Shown piece by piece: positions 9,716 to 21,529 of a stretch of 64,000 nt of DNA. Source of the DNA: Tupaia tana (Eukaryota; Chordata; Mammalia; Scandentia; Tupaiidae). Location of the stretch: assembly GCA_026018925.1 (NCBI GenBank), contig JAKSZU010000016.1:2046001-2110000 (forward strand), read 5' to 3'. The notes beneath the pieces are model-generated. The model worked only from the letters and a program-made list of their open reading frames with translations. It had not been told where the DNA came from and ran no database searches. A program made the translations under genes and the position numbers. Numbering within the stretch: the first letter of the stretch is position 1; every line of letters begins with the position of its first letter.

Positions 9716-11514
9716 AATGTATTTAAAAAGTATTCATGTCAAGATTAGGTTGAAAAACTAGAAAGTCATGAAAATATTTGGAATAGACAAGATAATTTTA
9801 GTAAAAAATCTTAATTAAGCCTTTCTTATTTGGTAAAAATATTTCAGATTCACTGACAGCTGATAATATAGAAATGATTTATACTTGATAAGTTTTCTTT
9901 CCTGGAATCTGTCATTCTCCATACAAATACGTTTTCAGGCCATTATATTTTCTATAAACTTTTCTCAGAATCTGATAATTAATATGGTTGGGTAAAATTG
10001 GCATAAATACCAGCATTTTTCTTTAAAGCCAAAAAAAAAATCTTTTTCTCTAACCCATATTTTAAAACTTTGCTTAATTTATTCTTTGTTTGGGGTTTCT
10101 GGGATTATACTAATTCACCAGTTTGCTCTGTAGAGTAGCTTACAGATGCAATGTGTAATCAGAGAGTGAAGTCGAGTTCTAATTACCCATTTTTGTCAAA
10201 AAAAAAAATTAATGCATACCTTCTTATGTGCAAACACACCTGAAATTGACTGTGTGTCTTCCAGGTATTGTGTTAACTGATGGCTGTTTTGAAATCTTTA
10301 AGAGCAAGAGTGAAAGCCCAGAGGTCTGGGTATAAAAGCCGCCTTGGGTAGCCAGTGTCTGCACTAACGAAGCCTTCCTAACCTAGACCTGTGTTTTACC
10401 AAGTGCCTGTTACTGCAGCGATGGGCCTGGAGCACATCCCTGGTGTAAGTTCATTACCCAGTTCCTCTCTGTACAGCTGTCAACTCTAGGAAAACAGCTT
10501 CTTAATAAAGCAAAATATGTTTGACTGCTGCCCATGGAGGAGACAGGCACAGAAAGAGACGTGTGACAAGGAGCTAATTCTACAAGATGTTAGCATCAGA
10601 GGTCTTGAATCTTGGAAGAAAATTAGCAGTCATCTGGACTGAATATGTTCTGCATGCAAATACAGTTAGGTTTTTCCTTTTCATTTGTTTGGGGAATTTC
10701 TAGAAATGCCAGTCTTCACTGACACGAATTTATAAGATTTGGCAATGAGTGCTCAACTGTTCCTGCCAAAGAATATTGCTTTTCCCCTTTCTATTTGGCT
10801 GTCTCTGGGCAGAATGGAGAGCTGTCTCACAGCATGGGGGAAGGACCAACGAGCTGAAGGATTCAAGCCTTTGGCCCTGGTCCTGCTGCCACCCTGTGGG
10901 ACTGTAGGCTAAGGGAGAGCAGGAGACGGAGAGAGGGCGTGTAAGGGCCTCACGGAGCAAACTTCTTAGGGAAAATAGGAGTAACCAGAATGTTGTGGGG
11001 TACATTGATCACGAAAATGGGATACTTTATTTGCATAATAATAGGATGACTTCTATTTTTTGAGTTTGCGTGTGCCCCAGTATTTTCACTTTCCTTCCAT
11101 AAACATTTTCTCTTCATATCCTCAGTGGGACTCCAGGGGACAGACTCTCATTCAGTCACGAACAAGTGATTTATTCATGTGTGACAGACCCAACTCAGAA
11201 TCCAAGACCTGGTGTTTATTGGTGGAGCAGCCAGACTCACATATCTAAATAAATAGTCTTAAACAACAATGTCAAGGAAATGGATTCTCAAGTGGAGCAG
11301 AAGCATGTTACCTTGGGATACACCCCAGAGAAGGCTCAGAAGTCTGGGGATTTCAACGCGTCTCCTCAAGGGGGTCGTGCTCCTCATTCAGCAGGGCTTG
11401 AACAAGTATTTATTGTGCACTGTTATGTACAAGCTTATGTAAATTGTGGGATCATATGAACCAACATTTTACTTGAAACAGATTCTTAGGGATTATTTAA
11501 AATGTCCTCCCATT
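9716..11514. other. Unassigned AT-rich sequence, no gene seen
   Basis: There is no open frame with coding character and no recognised repeat. The minus-strand open frame at 10730-11005 has no recognisable similarity and overlaps nothing conserved that I can identify. Confidence 0.5.
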
Positions 11515-11700
11515 TATTTGTATGTATTTATTTATTTTAGTGGAAACCCCTATCTAACATAAAATTCACTCTCCCGACAATTTCAAGTGCATAGTACAAT
11601 ATTGTTAGTCACTCGAACACGTCCCCAGCATGTCCTGAAACTCTGCATCCCCCAAGCAACAACTCCCCACCTTCTCCTCACCCCAGTTCCATCCCACCTT
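11515..11700. mobile_element. Possible ancient L1-derived fragment
   Basis: TAACATAAAATTCACTCTCC, then CAAGTGCATAGTACAATATTG, then ACTCTGCATCCCCCAAGCAA and AACAACTCCCCACC follow the order of a well-known ancient mammalian repeat stretch that I associate with old L1. The orientation was not established. Confidence 0.4.
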
Positions 11701-12195
11701 TTCAGAATAGAAAACCTTGGCTTATACGGGTTAGACTGCATAGGCTGATTTCTTCGTAGCTACATAAGAACAGAGATGACATTAGGATCAAGGTTTCTTG
11801 GCTCATCTAAATTCCCTGTGGCAAGCTTGTCACCAAAAGAAGAGAAATGGGCATTTATCTGTCTTGACATAAATACTGGATTTTGAAGAAGTGTGGCATT
11901 GTACGTACATTGCGTGTGTGCATGCATAGGGGTGTCAGTGTGGGGTATTGCAGATAATCATGTGGAGACAAGTTGGCAAAGGAAGTGCATAAAAGGCAGG
12001 CCGAGTGTGAGGCAGGCACATGCCAGAGCTGTGGGGAAAGCGGGGCTACTTTCCCTACTGTGGAACACTGGTGACTTCTTCGTGATGAAAAGCAGAGTCA
12101 GACTTCCTGGTTGATAAATACTTATTAGATTTCCACACTGGGATGTGATGGAATAGGAATTCTGAAATAAAAATATTCGCACCACAAAAGATCTA

Positions 12196-12458
12196 ATTTT
12201 TTTTTTTTTTGAGAGGTTTTTGCTATAGGGTGCGTGCGCTCGCCAGAGACAGAGAGAGACAGAGAGACAGAAAGTGAGAAATCACCCCCCAGGGGGAATG
12301 GCCATGCCGCAATCCCTTCTCCTCCATTCTCCTCTCGGGATCTTGGGTACGCACACACGCATGCCCGGTGGGAGTTTAAGCCACCGGGTCTGGGACTCGA
12401 ACTGCGGTCAACTACATGGGAATCCAGCAACATAGCCATTAAGCTAACTGCTGGTCCC
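12196..12458 (-). mobile_element. tRNA-derived SINE, long form, young, with target-site duplication
   Basis: T run, GAGAGGTTTTTGCTATAGGG, CACCCCCCAGGGGGAATGG, and the head AACTGCTGGTCCC ending at 12458. It is flanked by AAAAGATCTA at about 12187-12196 and 12459-12468. It is near consensus, and the intact duplication fixes both ends. Confidence 0.98.
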
Positions 12459-12659
12459 AAAAGATCTATAATTTTTGAGTAAAATACCAAGGAAAGAATT
12501 TTCTTTATGTAGTTGGACACTCAAAACCTTCAGGAAAATTACAGATCTCAAACAAAAAGGGGGCTGCAGGTCAGTAATAAGCCCCTGAAATGACTTCTTT
12601 CATGAGGATTTTTCCTGATGTCAGGCGCCAGGCTATACTGACTAGCCACCTGTAAGGAT

Positions 12660-13310
12660 GGTTATTATGAAGCAAGAGTTAAGAACTGGTGAGGACGTGA
12701 AGAAACTGGAACCCTTGTCAACTGCTGAAGGGAATGTAAAATAATATAGCCACTGTGAAAAGACAGTATAGAAGTTCTGATCCAGCAATCCCACTTTGAA
12801 TATCCATCTAAAGAACGAAAATCACCCGGAAGAGATGTTTGCACTCTTATGTTCATTGCAATATTATTCACAATAACCAAAATATGTGTCTGTTAATGAA
12901 TGAAGAAAGAAAATATGGTATATACATATATGAATTAGTTAACCTTTAAAAAAGAAGGACATTCTACCAAATGTGACTACGTGGATACACCTAAAGGATA
13001 TTATGTTAAGTGAAAGAAGCCAGACACAGGAGAAATATTGCCCAAGTCTACTTATAGGAGGTATCTAAAATGGGAAAGCTGAAAGAAACAGAGTAAAATG
13101 GCGGCAATCGTCAGGAACTGGGGAGTGAAGGATATGAATCACTGCTGTTCAGTGGGCATACATTTTTTGTTGTGAAAAATGAGCAAGTTTTATCTGCTGT
13201 AAAACATTGTGCTTATAATTAGTAATACTGTGTCATGCATTTAAAATTTGTTAAGAGGCAGATTTCAGGCTAAGTGTTCTTATCTTAATAAAATAAAAAG
13301 TTGACAATTA
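12660..13310 (+). mobile_element. Old L1 (L1M-type) 3' end
   Basis: Degraded ORF2 C-terminal coding sequence is readable by order: CCAGCAATCCCACTTTGAAT, then GCACTCTTATGTTCATTGCA, then CACAATAACCAAAATATG, then AAGTGAAAGAAGCCAGACAC. A 3' UTR follows, with an A-rich end near 13305. It is 5' truncated, and its divergence indicates an old insertion. Confidence 0.85.
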
Positions 13311-13469
13311 TTAAATAAAACATAGATAAATGACACACAAAGAAAGCTAAGTAGCTATTTTGATATTAGACAAAATGGCCTTTGAGGCAAAAGCATTTCA
13401 GATATATGTATGATCAACACATATAATAAATTATACTGAAGAGATCATTTAGAGAACTTAGGTTTCAAA

Positions 13470-13570
13470 TACATTTTTAACTCTTAGTAGATGTATGGGG
13501 TTCAGCAAGTTGCCTTACCTGAAGACTCAGTTTTCTCATCTATAAAATGAGATTAATATACCTATACTAA
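13470..13570 (-). mobile_element. MIR fragment
   Basis: The plus strand reads AGCAAGTTGCCTTACCTGAA, then CTCAGTTTTCTCATCTATAA AATGAGATTAATA, matching the MIR core in antisense (CTCAGTTTCCTCATCTGTAAA). This is an ancient mammalian SINE and only the core remains. Confidence 0.75.
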
Positions 13571-13661
13571 ATAAATGTGGTATGTGGTAAATATGTATGG
13601 TCATTTTTTCTTTTATTTCTCTCTCTCTCTTTTTCTCTGTTTTCTTTTCCTTTTTTATCTA

Positions 13662-13926
13662 ATCATTTTTTTTTTGAGAGGTTTTTGCTATAGGGCGCAT
13701 GCGCTCGCCAGACAGACAGAGAGAGACAGAGAGAGAGAAAGTGAGAAATCATCCCCCAGGGGGGATGGCCATGCTGCAATCCCTTCTCTTCCATTCTCCT
13801 CCCAGGATCTTGGGTATGCACACACACGCGCCCGGCGTGAGTTTTAAGCCACCGGGTCCGGGATGCGAACCGCAGTCGACTACGTGGGAGTCCAGTGACA
13901 TAGCCATTACGCTAACTGCTGGTCCC
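13662..13926 (-). mobile_element. tRNA-derived SINE, long form, young, with target-site duplication
   Basis: T run, GAGAGGTTTTTGCTATAGGG, CCCCCAGGGGGGATGG, and the head AACTGCTGGTCCC. It is flanked by TTATCTAATCATTTT on both sides (about 13655-13669 and 13928-13942), a 15-bp target-site duplication. Confidence 0.98.
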
Positions 13927-13949
13927 TTTATCTAATCATTTTGCTACTC

Positions 13950-15480
13950 AGTCTCCATGCACAGAGTGTCTAGACAGATCTAAGGGAACTGTAGTTAAAC
14001 ATTCAAATACTACTAGGGTCAGCATATTCTTCAATACCCACTGAATCTGCTGTACAAAGGGATAAAAATGGAATGGCAAAGAGCCCCTGAACACTCAATT
14101 TGAACGTCCAGAAATTAGGAAGAAATGTATAACCCATCAGATGACTAGAAATCACTGCAAAGGCACACAATATGAGAAACCAGGATAATTCCTCCCCACA
14201 AGGGGAAAGAATAACTCCTCTTCCTCTACACACAGTACAATGGAACTCATGGAAATGTCTGATCAAGAATGTAGAATATTCATGGTGACAAAGCTAACAG
14301 AGATACAAGAGAAGAGAGACAATGAACTCAGACGAGGCAGAAGAATAGAACTGAGGAGTCCTAGGAGGTGAGAAAGTTTGTGCCTGTTCTGAAAGAGGAA
14401 ATACACATCATAAAAAATAAACAGAACTGTTAGAGATGAGGGCTCTAATACAGGAAATCAAAACTCCTTGAAAATATTAAAAGCAGCCTAGATCATACAG
14501 AGGATCAAATCTCAGATGTAGAAGACAGAATCACTGGCCTACAAAAATCTACCACAAAGACTGAGAAAATAGTCCAAAAAAATTGAGAATAACATATGAG
14601 TAATACTAGATACCATTAAACATCCAAACATCTGGATCATCGTATTCCAGAAGGTGAAGAGACTAATAAGGGCATGGATAATCTATTCCATGAAATCCTG
14701 GAAGAAAACTTTTCAAACCTAGAGAGGCATTCAAAGATCCAGACCCAAGAAATACAAAGGACCCCAAATAGAATCAACCCAAGAAGATCTTCTCCAAGAC
14801 ATATTATAGCCAGATTGACCCAAACCACAGGCAAAGACAAGATACTCAGACTGGCAAGAGAGAAACATCATGTTACCTACAAAGGATATCCCATCAGGCT
14901 AATGTCAGACCTCTCATTGGAAACAACGCAAGGAAGGAAAGAATGGGAAAATATATTCAGTGTTGAGTGAAAAACAATTTCAACCAAGAATACTATACCC
15001 ACAAGATTATCCTTCATATGGGAAGAGAAGACAAGAACATTCTCAGATAAAAGCTGAAAGAATTTACCAACACCAGACCAGTTCTCCAAGAAGTCCTGAA
15101 GGGAGTGCTATCCCAGGAAAACTAAAGTCAGATACACAGAAATAAGGGTTAAAAACATCTAAGAAAAGGGCCAACTTAATGGTAGAGACAAGTCTGGAGC
15201 TGAATATTATCTTCCAGAATTTAAACGGGAAGCTTGTACCGCAACAGAAGTTAGATTAAGCACGTGAGTATGAGCTGGTGAAATAGAATTTTATGACTTT
15301 TGACTAAAACAATACTGACCTTTTTTATGCTTTGTACTCTGTAAGGATTTTTGTCTTCTCTTGAATTGTTGACAGATCCATGTGCCTACTATTTGAACAG
15401 AATCCTAACCTGTTTCTTGACTATAAGTCTTAAGCAAAGTTCTCTTAACATGTTTTGATTTTGATTTACTAAAGCTACAA
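13950..15480 (+). mobile_element. HAL1-like LINE fragment (L1-type ORF1)
   Basis: Frame-shifted but readable ORF1 peptides run in order: coiled-coil-like sequence at about 14290-14590, then residues HPNIWI (about 14620), LFHEILEENF, RTPNRINPRRSSPRHII (about 14758-14808) and PIRLMSDLSLETTQGRKEW (about 14890-14946). A further region of the NFQPRILYP type follows near 14975. TPNRINPRR and PRHII are characteristic of L1-family ORF1 RNA-binding proteins. I see no ORF2 downstream before about 15500, which fits HAL1 (half-L1). An ordinary old L1 with ORF2 lost is the alternative. The element is dead. Confidence 0.75.
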
Positions 15481-15567
15481 CTGCCTATCTTGAAATTAAA
15501 AAAATATATAAAAAATACCTATTTAATGACCACCTATAGTGAGCTATATAGCCTCATCCAGGTGCTG

Positions 15568-15826
15568 ATTTTTTTGGAGAAGTTTTTGCTATCGGGCGCG
15601 TGCGCTCACCAAACAGACAGAGCGAGACAGAGAGACAGAAAGTGAGAAATCACCCCCCAGGGGGGATGGCCACGCTGCAATCCCTTCTCCTCCATTCTCC
15701 TCTCGGGATCTTGGGCACGCACGCACACGCGCCCGGCGTGAGTTTAAGCCACCGGGTCTGGGACTTGAACCGCGGTCGACTACGTGGGAGTCCAGCGACA
15801 TAGCCATTACGCTAACTGCTGGTCCC
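15568..15826 (-). mobile_element. tRNA-derived SINE, long form, very young
   Basis: GGAGAAGTTTTTGCTATCGGG, CACCCCCCAGGGGGGATGG, GCGCCCGGCGTGAGTTTAAG, CGCGGTCGACTACGTGGGAG, and the head CTAACTGCTGGTCCC. It is one of the most CpG-complete copies in the window. It is flanked by CCAGGTGCTG at about 15558-15567 and 15828-15837. Confidence 0.98.
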
Positions 15827-15974
15827 GCCAGGTGCTGTTTTATCTTATTTTCATTCCACTCACAGTTTCATGCCTAAAGACAAACATTTGTTTACAGATA
15901 TTTATATAGCAGCTGAACTTGCTACAGAAAGTAGTTAGATCAATTAAGATATTTTGTTAACCAATAAAATGTGG

Positions 15975-16262
15975 TGGGGAAAATAAGGGAATGGAAAGCA
16001 AGTGCAGATACCAGAGATAGTGTGGGAGGAGGGCAGGAAATGGCAGAGGATGAAAAATAGGAGGGGGAAACATATATGTGTGTGTATATATATATATATA
16101 TATAAAATAAGAAAAATGGAAAATTATTTGTCGATGAGAGCATGTATGCATGTATGACTAAACCTCTACACAGTGTATTCTGTATGGAAAACTGCATTTT
16201 GTAGGCTGTGATGATGTTCAGTGAATGAATATAAAATCAAGTAATTAATTAAAAATGCAAAA
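15975..16262 (+). mobile_element. L1 3' UTR, 5'-truncated
   Basis: AGATACCAGAGATAGTGTGG, a GGAGGAGGGCAGG purine stretch, a (TA)n patch at 16085-16103, then the terminal block CATTTTGTAGGCTGTGATGA and AGTGAATGAATATAAA before an AT-rich tail. The terminal block is shared with the L1 copies at 6.4 and 49.8 kb. Confidence 0.85.
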
Positions 16263-17002
16263 AAGCAAGTACGTAAAATTTGAAAAATTATTAAAAATTA
16301 TTCTAATATATTAGAGTACATATACCTTCTAACCTAAATGTGATTGGATTAAACATCTACCACAATAAAATAAGGAAGCCTGAAATACTTAAAAATTTAA
16401 AAACACACTTCTATGTAAGCTATAGGTCAAAGAAAAAAATTAAAAGGGAAGTTAGAGAACTGAATAGTAATGAAAAAATCATAATGAAAAATTTAGGTCA
16501 CAAAGCACAATCAGATTATTAGATTAAAAATTATTGTTTAAATGAAAGCATATATTCAGAAAGGAAAATTATTTAAAATCAGTGATCTGGGTTTGATTTT
16601 ATAAAATTAGTCTGAAAGAATAATTGAGCCTAATTAAGTACATAGTAAAAAATAATACAGATAATAACAAAAACCAGCGAAGTTAAAGAAAAAATAGAGA
16701 AACATTAGTGAAATCAGAATTGGTCTTTTGAAAGAATAAATATGATTGATAAACTTCTAGCTTGGTGGTAAAGAAAAAATACAGATACATATTGCCATAA
16801 TCAGAAATGACATGGGGGAACATCACTACATATCCTACAGATACTGAAAAATAGTAAGAAAATATGAAAACCTTGGCAATAATGTTTACAGTTTAGATTA
16901 AATGATAAAAATCATTTGAGAAAGACTAATTGGAAAAAACTGACTTAAGAAGAGAAAACTTGAAGGCAAATGTCTCTCAAAATGATTTAAAATATGGCGC
17001 GA

Positions 17003-17205
17003 GGAGATGGTCCCTGACTTCTTATGGCTTGACTTATGATTTTTCAAATTTACAATGAATTTAATTGGGACATAGCTCCATCTTAAGTTGTAGAGCCTCT
17101 GTACTGTGTTGCCAACAATAAATGGAGTTTTGATTTACAATATTTTTAACTTATGATGCATTTAGCATACCTAAACCCATTATAAGTCAAGGAACAACTG
17201 TGTAA
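17003..17205. mobile_element. Small non-autonomous DNA transposon with inverted termini
   Basis: Left end TCCCTGACTTCTTATGGCTT with GACTTATGATTTTTCAA; right end TTAACTTATGATGC with CATTATAAGTCAAGGAACA. These are imperfect inverted repeats. The layout resembles Tigger-type miniature elements, but I cannot name the subfamily. Confidence 0.55.
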
Positions 17206-17274
17206 TCTAATAACTTCTCAATGGAAAAAAAATCATGGATAAAACCGAGACTTTAGGACTAGACCACTGGTGTC

Positions 17275-17672
17275 TTAGTCTTTAGCACTGACTATGCTGC
17301 CACAACAGAATACCTGAAACTGGGTCACTTACATAGAACAACAATTTATTTCTTACAGTTCTGTAGGCTAGGAAGTCCACGATCAAGGTGGTAGCGGGAT
17401 TGATGCTTGGTAAGTGCTTGATGTCTTCTTCCAGTAAGATGCCTTGTTGTATTCCCTCGAATAGAGCAGTACTATTCCTCCCATGGCAGAAGAGTGGAAG
17501 GACAAAGAGAGAGAAGAGGCTCCTGAAAGTTCTTTTTGTAAAGGGATAAAATCCACTCATGAGGGTGGAGCTTTTATGGCCTAATTACCTCTTAAGGCTC
17601 CACTTCCCAATACTTTGGCAATTAAATTTCAACATAAATTTTGGAGAGGACAAACATTTAAAACCTAGCACT
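17275..17672 (-). mobile_element. Solitary ERVL-MaLR LTR (MST/MLT-type)
   Basis: In antisense it carries the familiar MaLR LTR landmarks: ACAGAATACCTGAAACTGGG near the upstream edge, TTATTTCTTACAGTTCTG, and near 17580 TAATTACCTCTTAAGGCTCC. It is a single LTR with no internal region beside it, so it is a solo remnant. It is old, broken, and inserted in the old L1. Confidence 0.7.
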
Positions 17673-18039
17673 GGTGAAATTAAGAAAATATGAAAGTGAA
17701 TAATATTAATCCTAGAGCAACAATTTCAAAAATAGAAACTGAGAAAGCATTTATCAACTGATTTTATAAGCTAGTGTTACCCAACCAAACCTAACAGGAT
17801 TTTGGAAAAGTCAAGAAGCTGATGGTAAAACTAGTATGGAGAAATAAAAAAACCTGGAACAGCCAAAACAATTTTGAAATAGATGAACATTCTTGGAAGA
17901 TTTATGCTGTCTGAATTTAAAACTGATTAGAAGGCTTCAATAATCAAGATAGTAAGGATAGATATATAGACCTATTGCTCAATTGACAATAAAAGTAATA
18001 TAGACAATTCAGAAATAGATTTATAGTTACTTGAACAAT

Positions 18040-18239
18040 TACTTTTTAAAAAATAATTATTTATTTTATTTTTTTATTTATTCATTCATTTATTTTTAAA
18101 TTTGACCAGAGAGAGACAGAGAGTGAGAGTGAGAGAGAGAGGAAGTGAGAAAGCAAGCCACCAGATTCAGGACTTGAACCCTGGTCGGCCATGTGGGAGT
18201 GTCCAGTGCCTTAACCACCATGCCACCTGCTGGTCCCGG
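18040..18239 (-). mobile_element. tRNA-derived SINE, short form
   Basis: In sense orientation the head (GGGACCAGCAGGTGGCATGG, CCAGGGTTCAAGTCCTG) passes straight from GGTGGCTTGC into TTTCTCACTTCCTCTCTC, skipping about 110 bp of body present in the long form. A TATTTATT-rich antisense tail is at 18040-18095. It is flanked by TTACTTTTT on both sides (about 18031 and 18240). Confidence 0.88.
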
Positions 18240-18740
18240 TTTACTTTTTGAGAAAGTGCCAAGATAATTAAATTAAGAAGTGATTTTTTTTTTTTTTTTG
18301 AAAAAGAAATGTTTCTGGAACTATAGGATATCTATATGGGTAAAGTGAACATCTTATCTCACACTATATATAGAAAATAAATAAAAACTGATCACAGACC
18401 TAAACTTAACACCTAAAGCTATCACAATCTTAGAGGAATATGTAGCACAAAATCTTCATGACATCAATCAGCCATAGAGTTCTTTAAATTAACCTACAAA
18501 AACCATTCTAAAAATAAGTTTATTAGAATAAAACATTTTAGCTGTTTTGAACACTCAGTTACAAAAATGAAACTGCATCTCCCAGGGGTGCAGAACGTTT
18601 GAAATAAAGGAAATTCATACATCTTGATTGTGATATGGTCATACACTGCACATAATTACCCAAGTTCCCATGTATACTTCAACTGGGTGAATCTTAGGTA
18701 TGTCAATCACATTACAATAAAGCTTTAAAAAGTATAGCTA

Positions 18741-20737
18741 ATTTTAGGTTGAGTCTCTCAGATTTCACTATCAGATGTTTTTAAATTTTCATAGCAGAAT
18801 CTTATAAGAAATCTGGTAAGAACTTAGATATTCATGTTCCATACACAGATATTCTCATTCTGTGGGTCTGGCATGAAGCCTGAGAGGATACATTTTCCCC
18901 ATTTGCTGAAAGGATGGTCTACAGCCTGGATGCCTAAATTCAGCAAGAAGCTAAATAAATCCCTCCTAATAAAAGTAGTTTTAGATTTTAAACTCTGGCA
19001 CAAGTATTATGCAAACTGGATTTGTCTACTGAACACTAGCTAAACCCAACACTCAATAAATCAGTTCCGTAACACAAAATTCATAAAGGTTGGCGTATAT
19101 CAATGATCTGTTGGGAATCGGGGCTGGTGAATTATTCAGGAAAGTGTGTGCTCAGGGGAGCGTGGGAAGCACAGCTTCAGAGAAGACAGGCTTGCAGAAC
19201 CCTCATCTGCTCACAGCCACGTGGGCGAACTCCCATCCCACGAGCACTTCCTGCCTCCAGTTACAGAGCGAGCGTCAAGGCTGCAACCCTGGAAGGTGTC
19301 GCTGTCGAGGCCACTCGGAGCCGATTCCATGGGGTCCGCACAGCACAGCCTCTGAGCTCTTTGGAAATGTTCTCCCTTTTTTTTTTTTTGTAAAAGCAGA
19401 CAGTGAGGAACTCAGTTCCCAAAGAGGAGCCAGTAGCGACCAATAGAGACCAAGAGAGATACGTGTCCTGCCTTGAGACACTCTGTCAAGGGGGAGTCCT
19501 GACTTAGGAGAGCTCAGGTGTGTCTTCTGGGATGCTACGAGATAACGATACAGGCAGAGACCACAGGGGGCCGGAAGCATTCTCAGCCAGAGGAGGAGCC
19601 GTTGTCCTCGGGATGAGAGAAGAGACACCAGCAGGCAGACGCCCAGTCCTAGTGCGCGAGAATTACTGTATGACGCTGTGGGTCCCTTACTCTCTGAGTC
19701 TAAGAAGTGTGGTTTTCAGAGAGTCTCGGGCTCATCCTCTCCTGGGAAACGCTGGCCGTTTCTTTCAAGACTCGTTCTGCTGAAGAGAAAGCTGCAGGGG
19801 CAGTGCTGGCTACGTTGTGCGTGTGCCCGGTGCAAAATGAAAACGCCAGTCCTCTTGTTCAAAAAACGTGAAGAATATCAGGATGGTAACACCACACCTT
19901 CACGCTGAGTGAGGGGACTGTCTGAGGGCCCCATCAACTGCACGGTGACAGTGTGCGAAGCAGCCCTGACTGTGGGAGGGTAGGACCCAAGTTCAGCCCA
20001 GCAGCGGGGACACTGGCCTCTGCTGGAGTATCCTCAGATTGAGTGATTAGCAGGCTCCTGCGGGCTCCAGACATCCGGGAAGGACAGCCTGATGAAGCCG
20101 GCAGTGGCTCAAGAACACTTGTTTAACTCACCAGGTGGTTCTACTGTAGGCCGGCTTGGCGATCATGGTCGTCTAAGGCTTGTGCTGATTTACTTAAGAT
20201 GCGTTTTGAAGAAACTTGAATAGTCATCCCATAGTGTTCAAACTGAAAACAACTTGACCATCCAATCGAACACTTTTCTCTTTGATATTAAACATAGGTT
20301 TCTGTGTGATTATAGATCTTGATGCAAATGTTGGACTCAACCCAGGAATCTGTTGTTTCAAATCCTGCATGTCGCTTTTCAATGCACTTTGGTATTAAAT
20401 TGGCTACTACTAAAACATCCCCCTCTTTTTGTTAATCTTCACCTTTCCTGCTATTTGGACCTTGAAAAAAAATTCTAGTTTTAGAAAGATTTGTGTAATA
20501 ATAGTTCTTAACACTGTTTCAGACTCTTAGATGATACATTTCATGCAGTATTAGTAAAACATTAAATCCTATCCAAATGCCTGTAATGTATAAAATTGGT
20601 GTATAAAAGAATTCTTGGCACCATACGGGGTAATTGATTCAGTTCAAGCTACCAAAATCATTAGAAAATATTACCCAAAATTTAGTTTTAGGTTTTAAAA
20701 ATGTCTTCTTAATCTTTTTAGTATTTTATAGTTTTAA
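18741..20737. other. Unassigned sequence, no gene seen
   Basis: 19100-20150 is somewhat GC-richer, with several short overlapping open frames on both strands and none recognisable. The remainder is AT-rich. There is no RNA gene and no recognised repeat. Confidence 0.5.
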
Positions 20738-20946
20738 GGTTTTTGCCAAAGGGGCTCACCAGAGGAAGACAGAGACAGTGGAAGTGAGGTATCACCCCCC
20801 GGGGGTTGGCCATGCCGCAATCCCTTCTCCTCCATTCTCCTGGAATTTTGGACATGCACACACATGTACCTCGTGGATCCAGGACTCAGACTGTGGTTGG
20901 TCATGTGGGAGTCCAGTGCCTTAACTGCCATGCCACCTACTGGCCC
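20738..20946 (-). mobile_element. tRNA-derived SINE, long form with small deletions
   Basis: AGGTTTTTGCCAAAGGGGCTC, CACCCCCCGGGGGTTGG, TTCTCCTCCATTCTCCTGG, and the head CCACCTACTGGCCCC ending at 20946. The segment between the antisense GTGTGCATGTCC region and the B box is shortened compared with full copies. Confidence 0.9.
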
Positions 20947-21253
20947 CTTTTTAGTATTTTTAATGTCTTTCTGAATAATATACTCCTTTCCTTCCCATTT
21001 GACCAGAGTGGTAGTAAATCTCACCATCAAAGCTGAGAGTGCACAGAAATTGAGCATAGACTGTGACTTCTCAGAACTGGACAGGGACGTGAACAGCACA
21101 CTGTGAGATGCACAAAGAGCCTGCGAGTGTGTGAGGCCATCCAGCGGCTCACTGAATCCCTGGGGAACATCAGTCGGAAGCAGGGAACAAATGAGAGTAA
21201 GAGGCTAGTATCACCTACTTGCATCCCCGCACAAATGTGATTTAAAATACATG

Positions 21254-21468
21254 GGGCCAGCAGGTGGCAGGGTGGTTCAGGTGGCTGGACCCCATGTGAC
21301 CGACTGCACAGTTTGAGTCTTGGCTCAGTGGCTGGAAAAGCACACTGTGTGTATGTGCCTGAAATCCTGACAGAGAGATGGAGGACAGGGCTGTCCTGTG
21401 GCCATCCCCCTCGGGTGGTGTGTTCTCTCCCTCTCTCTGGTGACGTCACATGTCCTATAGCAAACTAA
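21254..21468 (+). mobile_element. tRNA-derived SINE, old copy
   Basis: TGGGGCCAGCAGGTGGCAGG head, CAGTTTGAGTCTTGGC at the B box, the GGAGGACAGGGCTGTCCTGTGG body, and CCTATAGCAAACTAAC end. It is more diverged than its neighbours. Confidence 0.85.
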
Positions 21469-21529
21469 CTCCATAAATGATGTGCATTTCCCCGACGATC
21501 AGCGGCGTTGAGCCTTCGTACATGTATCA

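Larger units (their letters stand above)
16280..18740 (+). mobile_element. Old L1 (L1M-type), interrupted by three insertions
   Basis: 16280-17000 is ORF2 sequence upstream of and into the reverse transcriptase region (GATAAACTTCTAGCTTGG, ACATCACTACATATCCTACAG). 17680-18040 and 18240-18500 continue ORF2. The 3' UTR ends near 18735 (TACATCTTGATTGTGATATG, GGTGAATCTTAGGTATGTC, AATAAAGCTTTAAAAAG). The pieces are in correct order and separated by a small DNA transposon, a MaLR LTR and a short SINE, so they look like one ancient insertion. It has many stops, deletions and no intact frame. Confidence 0.75.
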
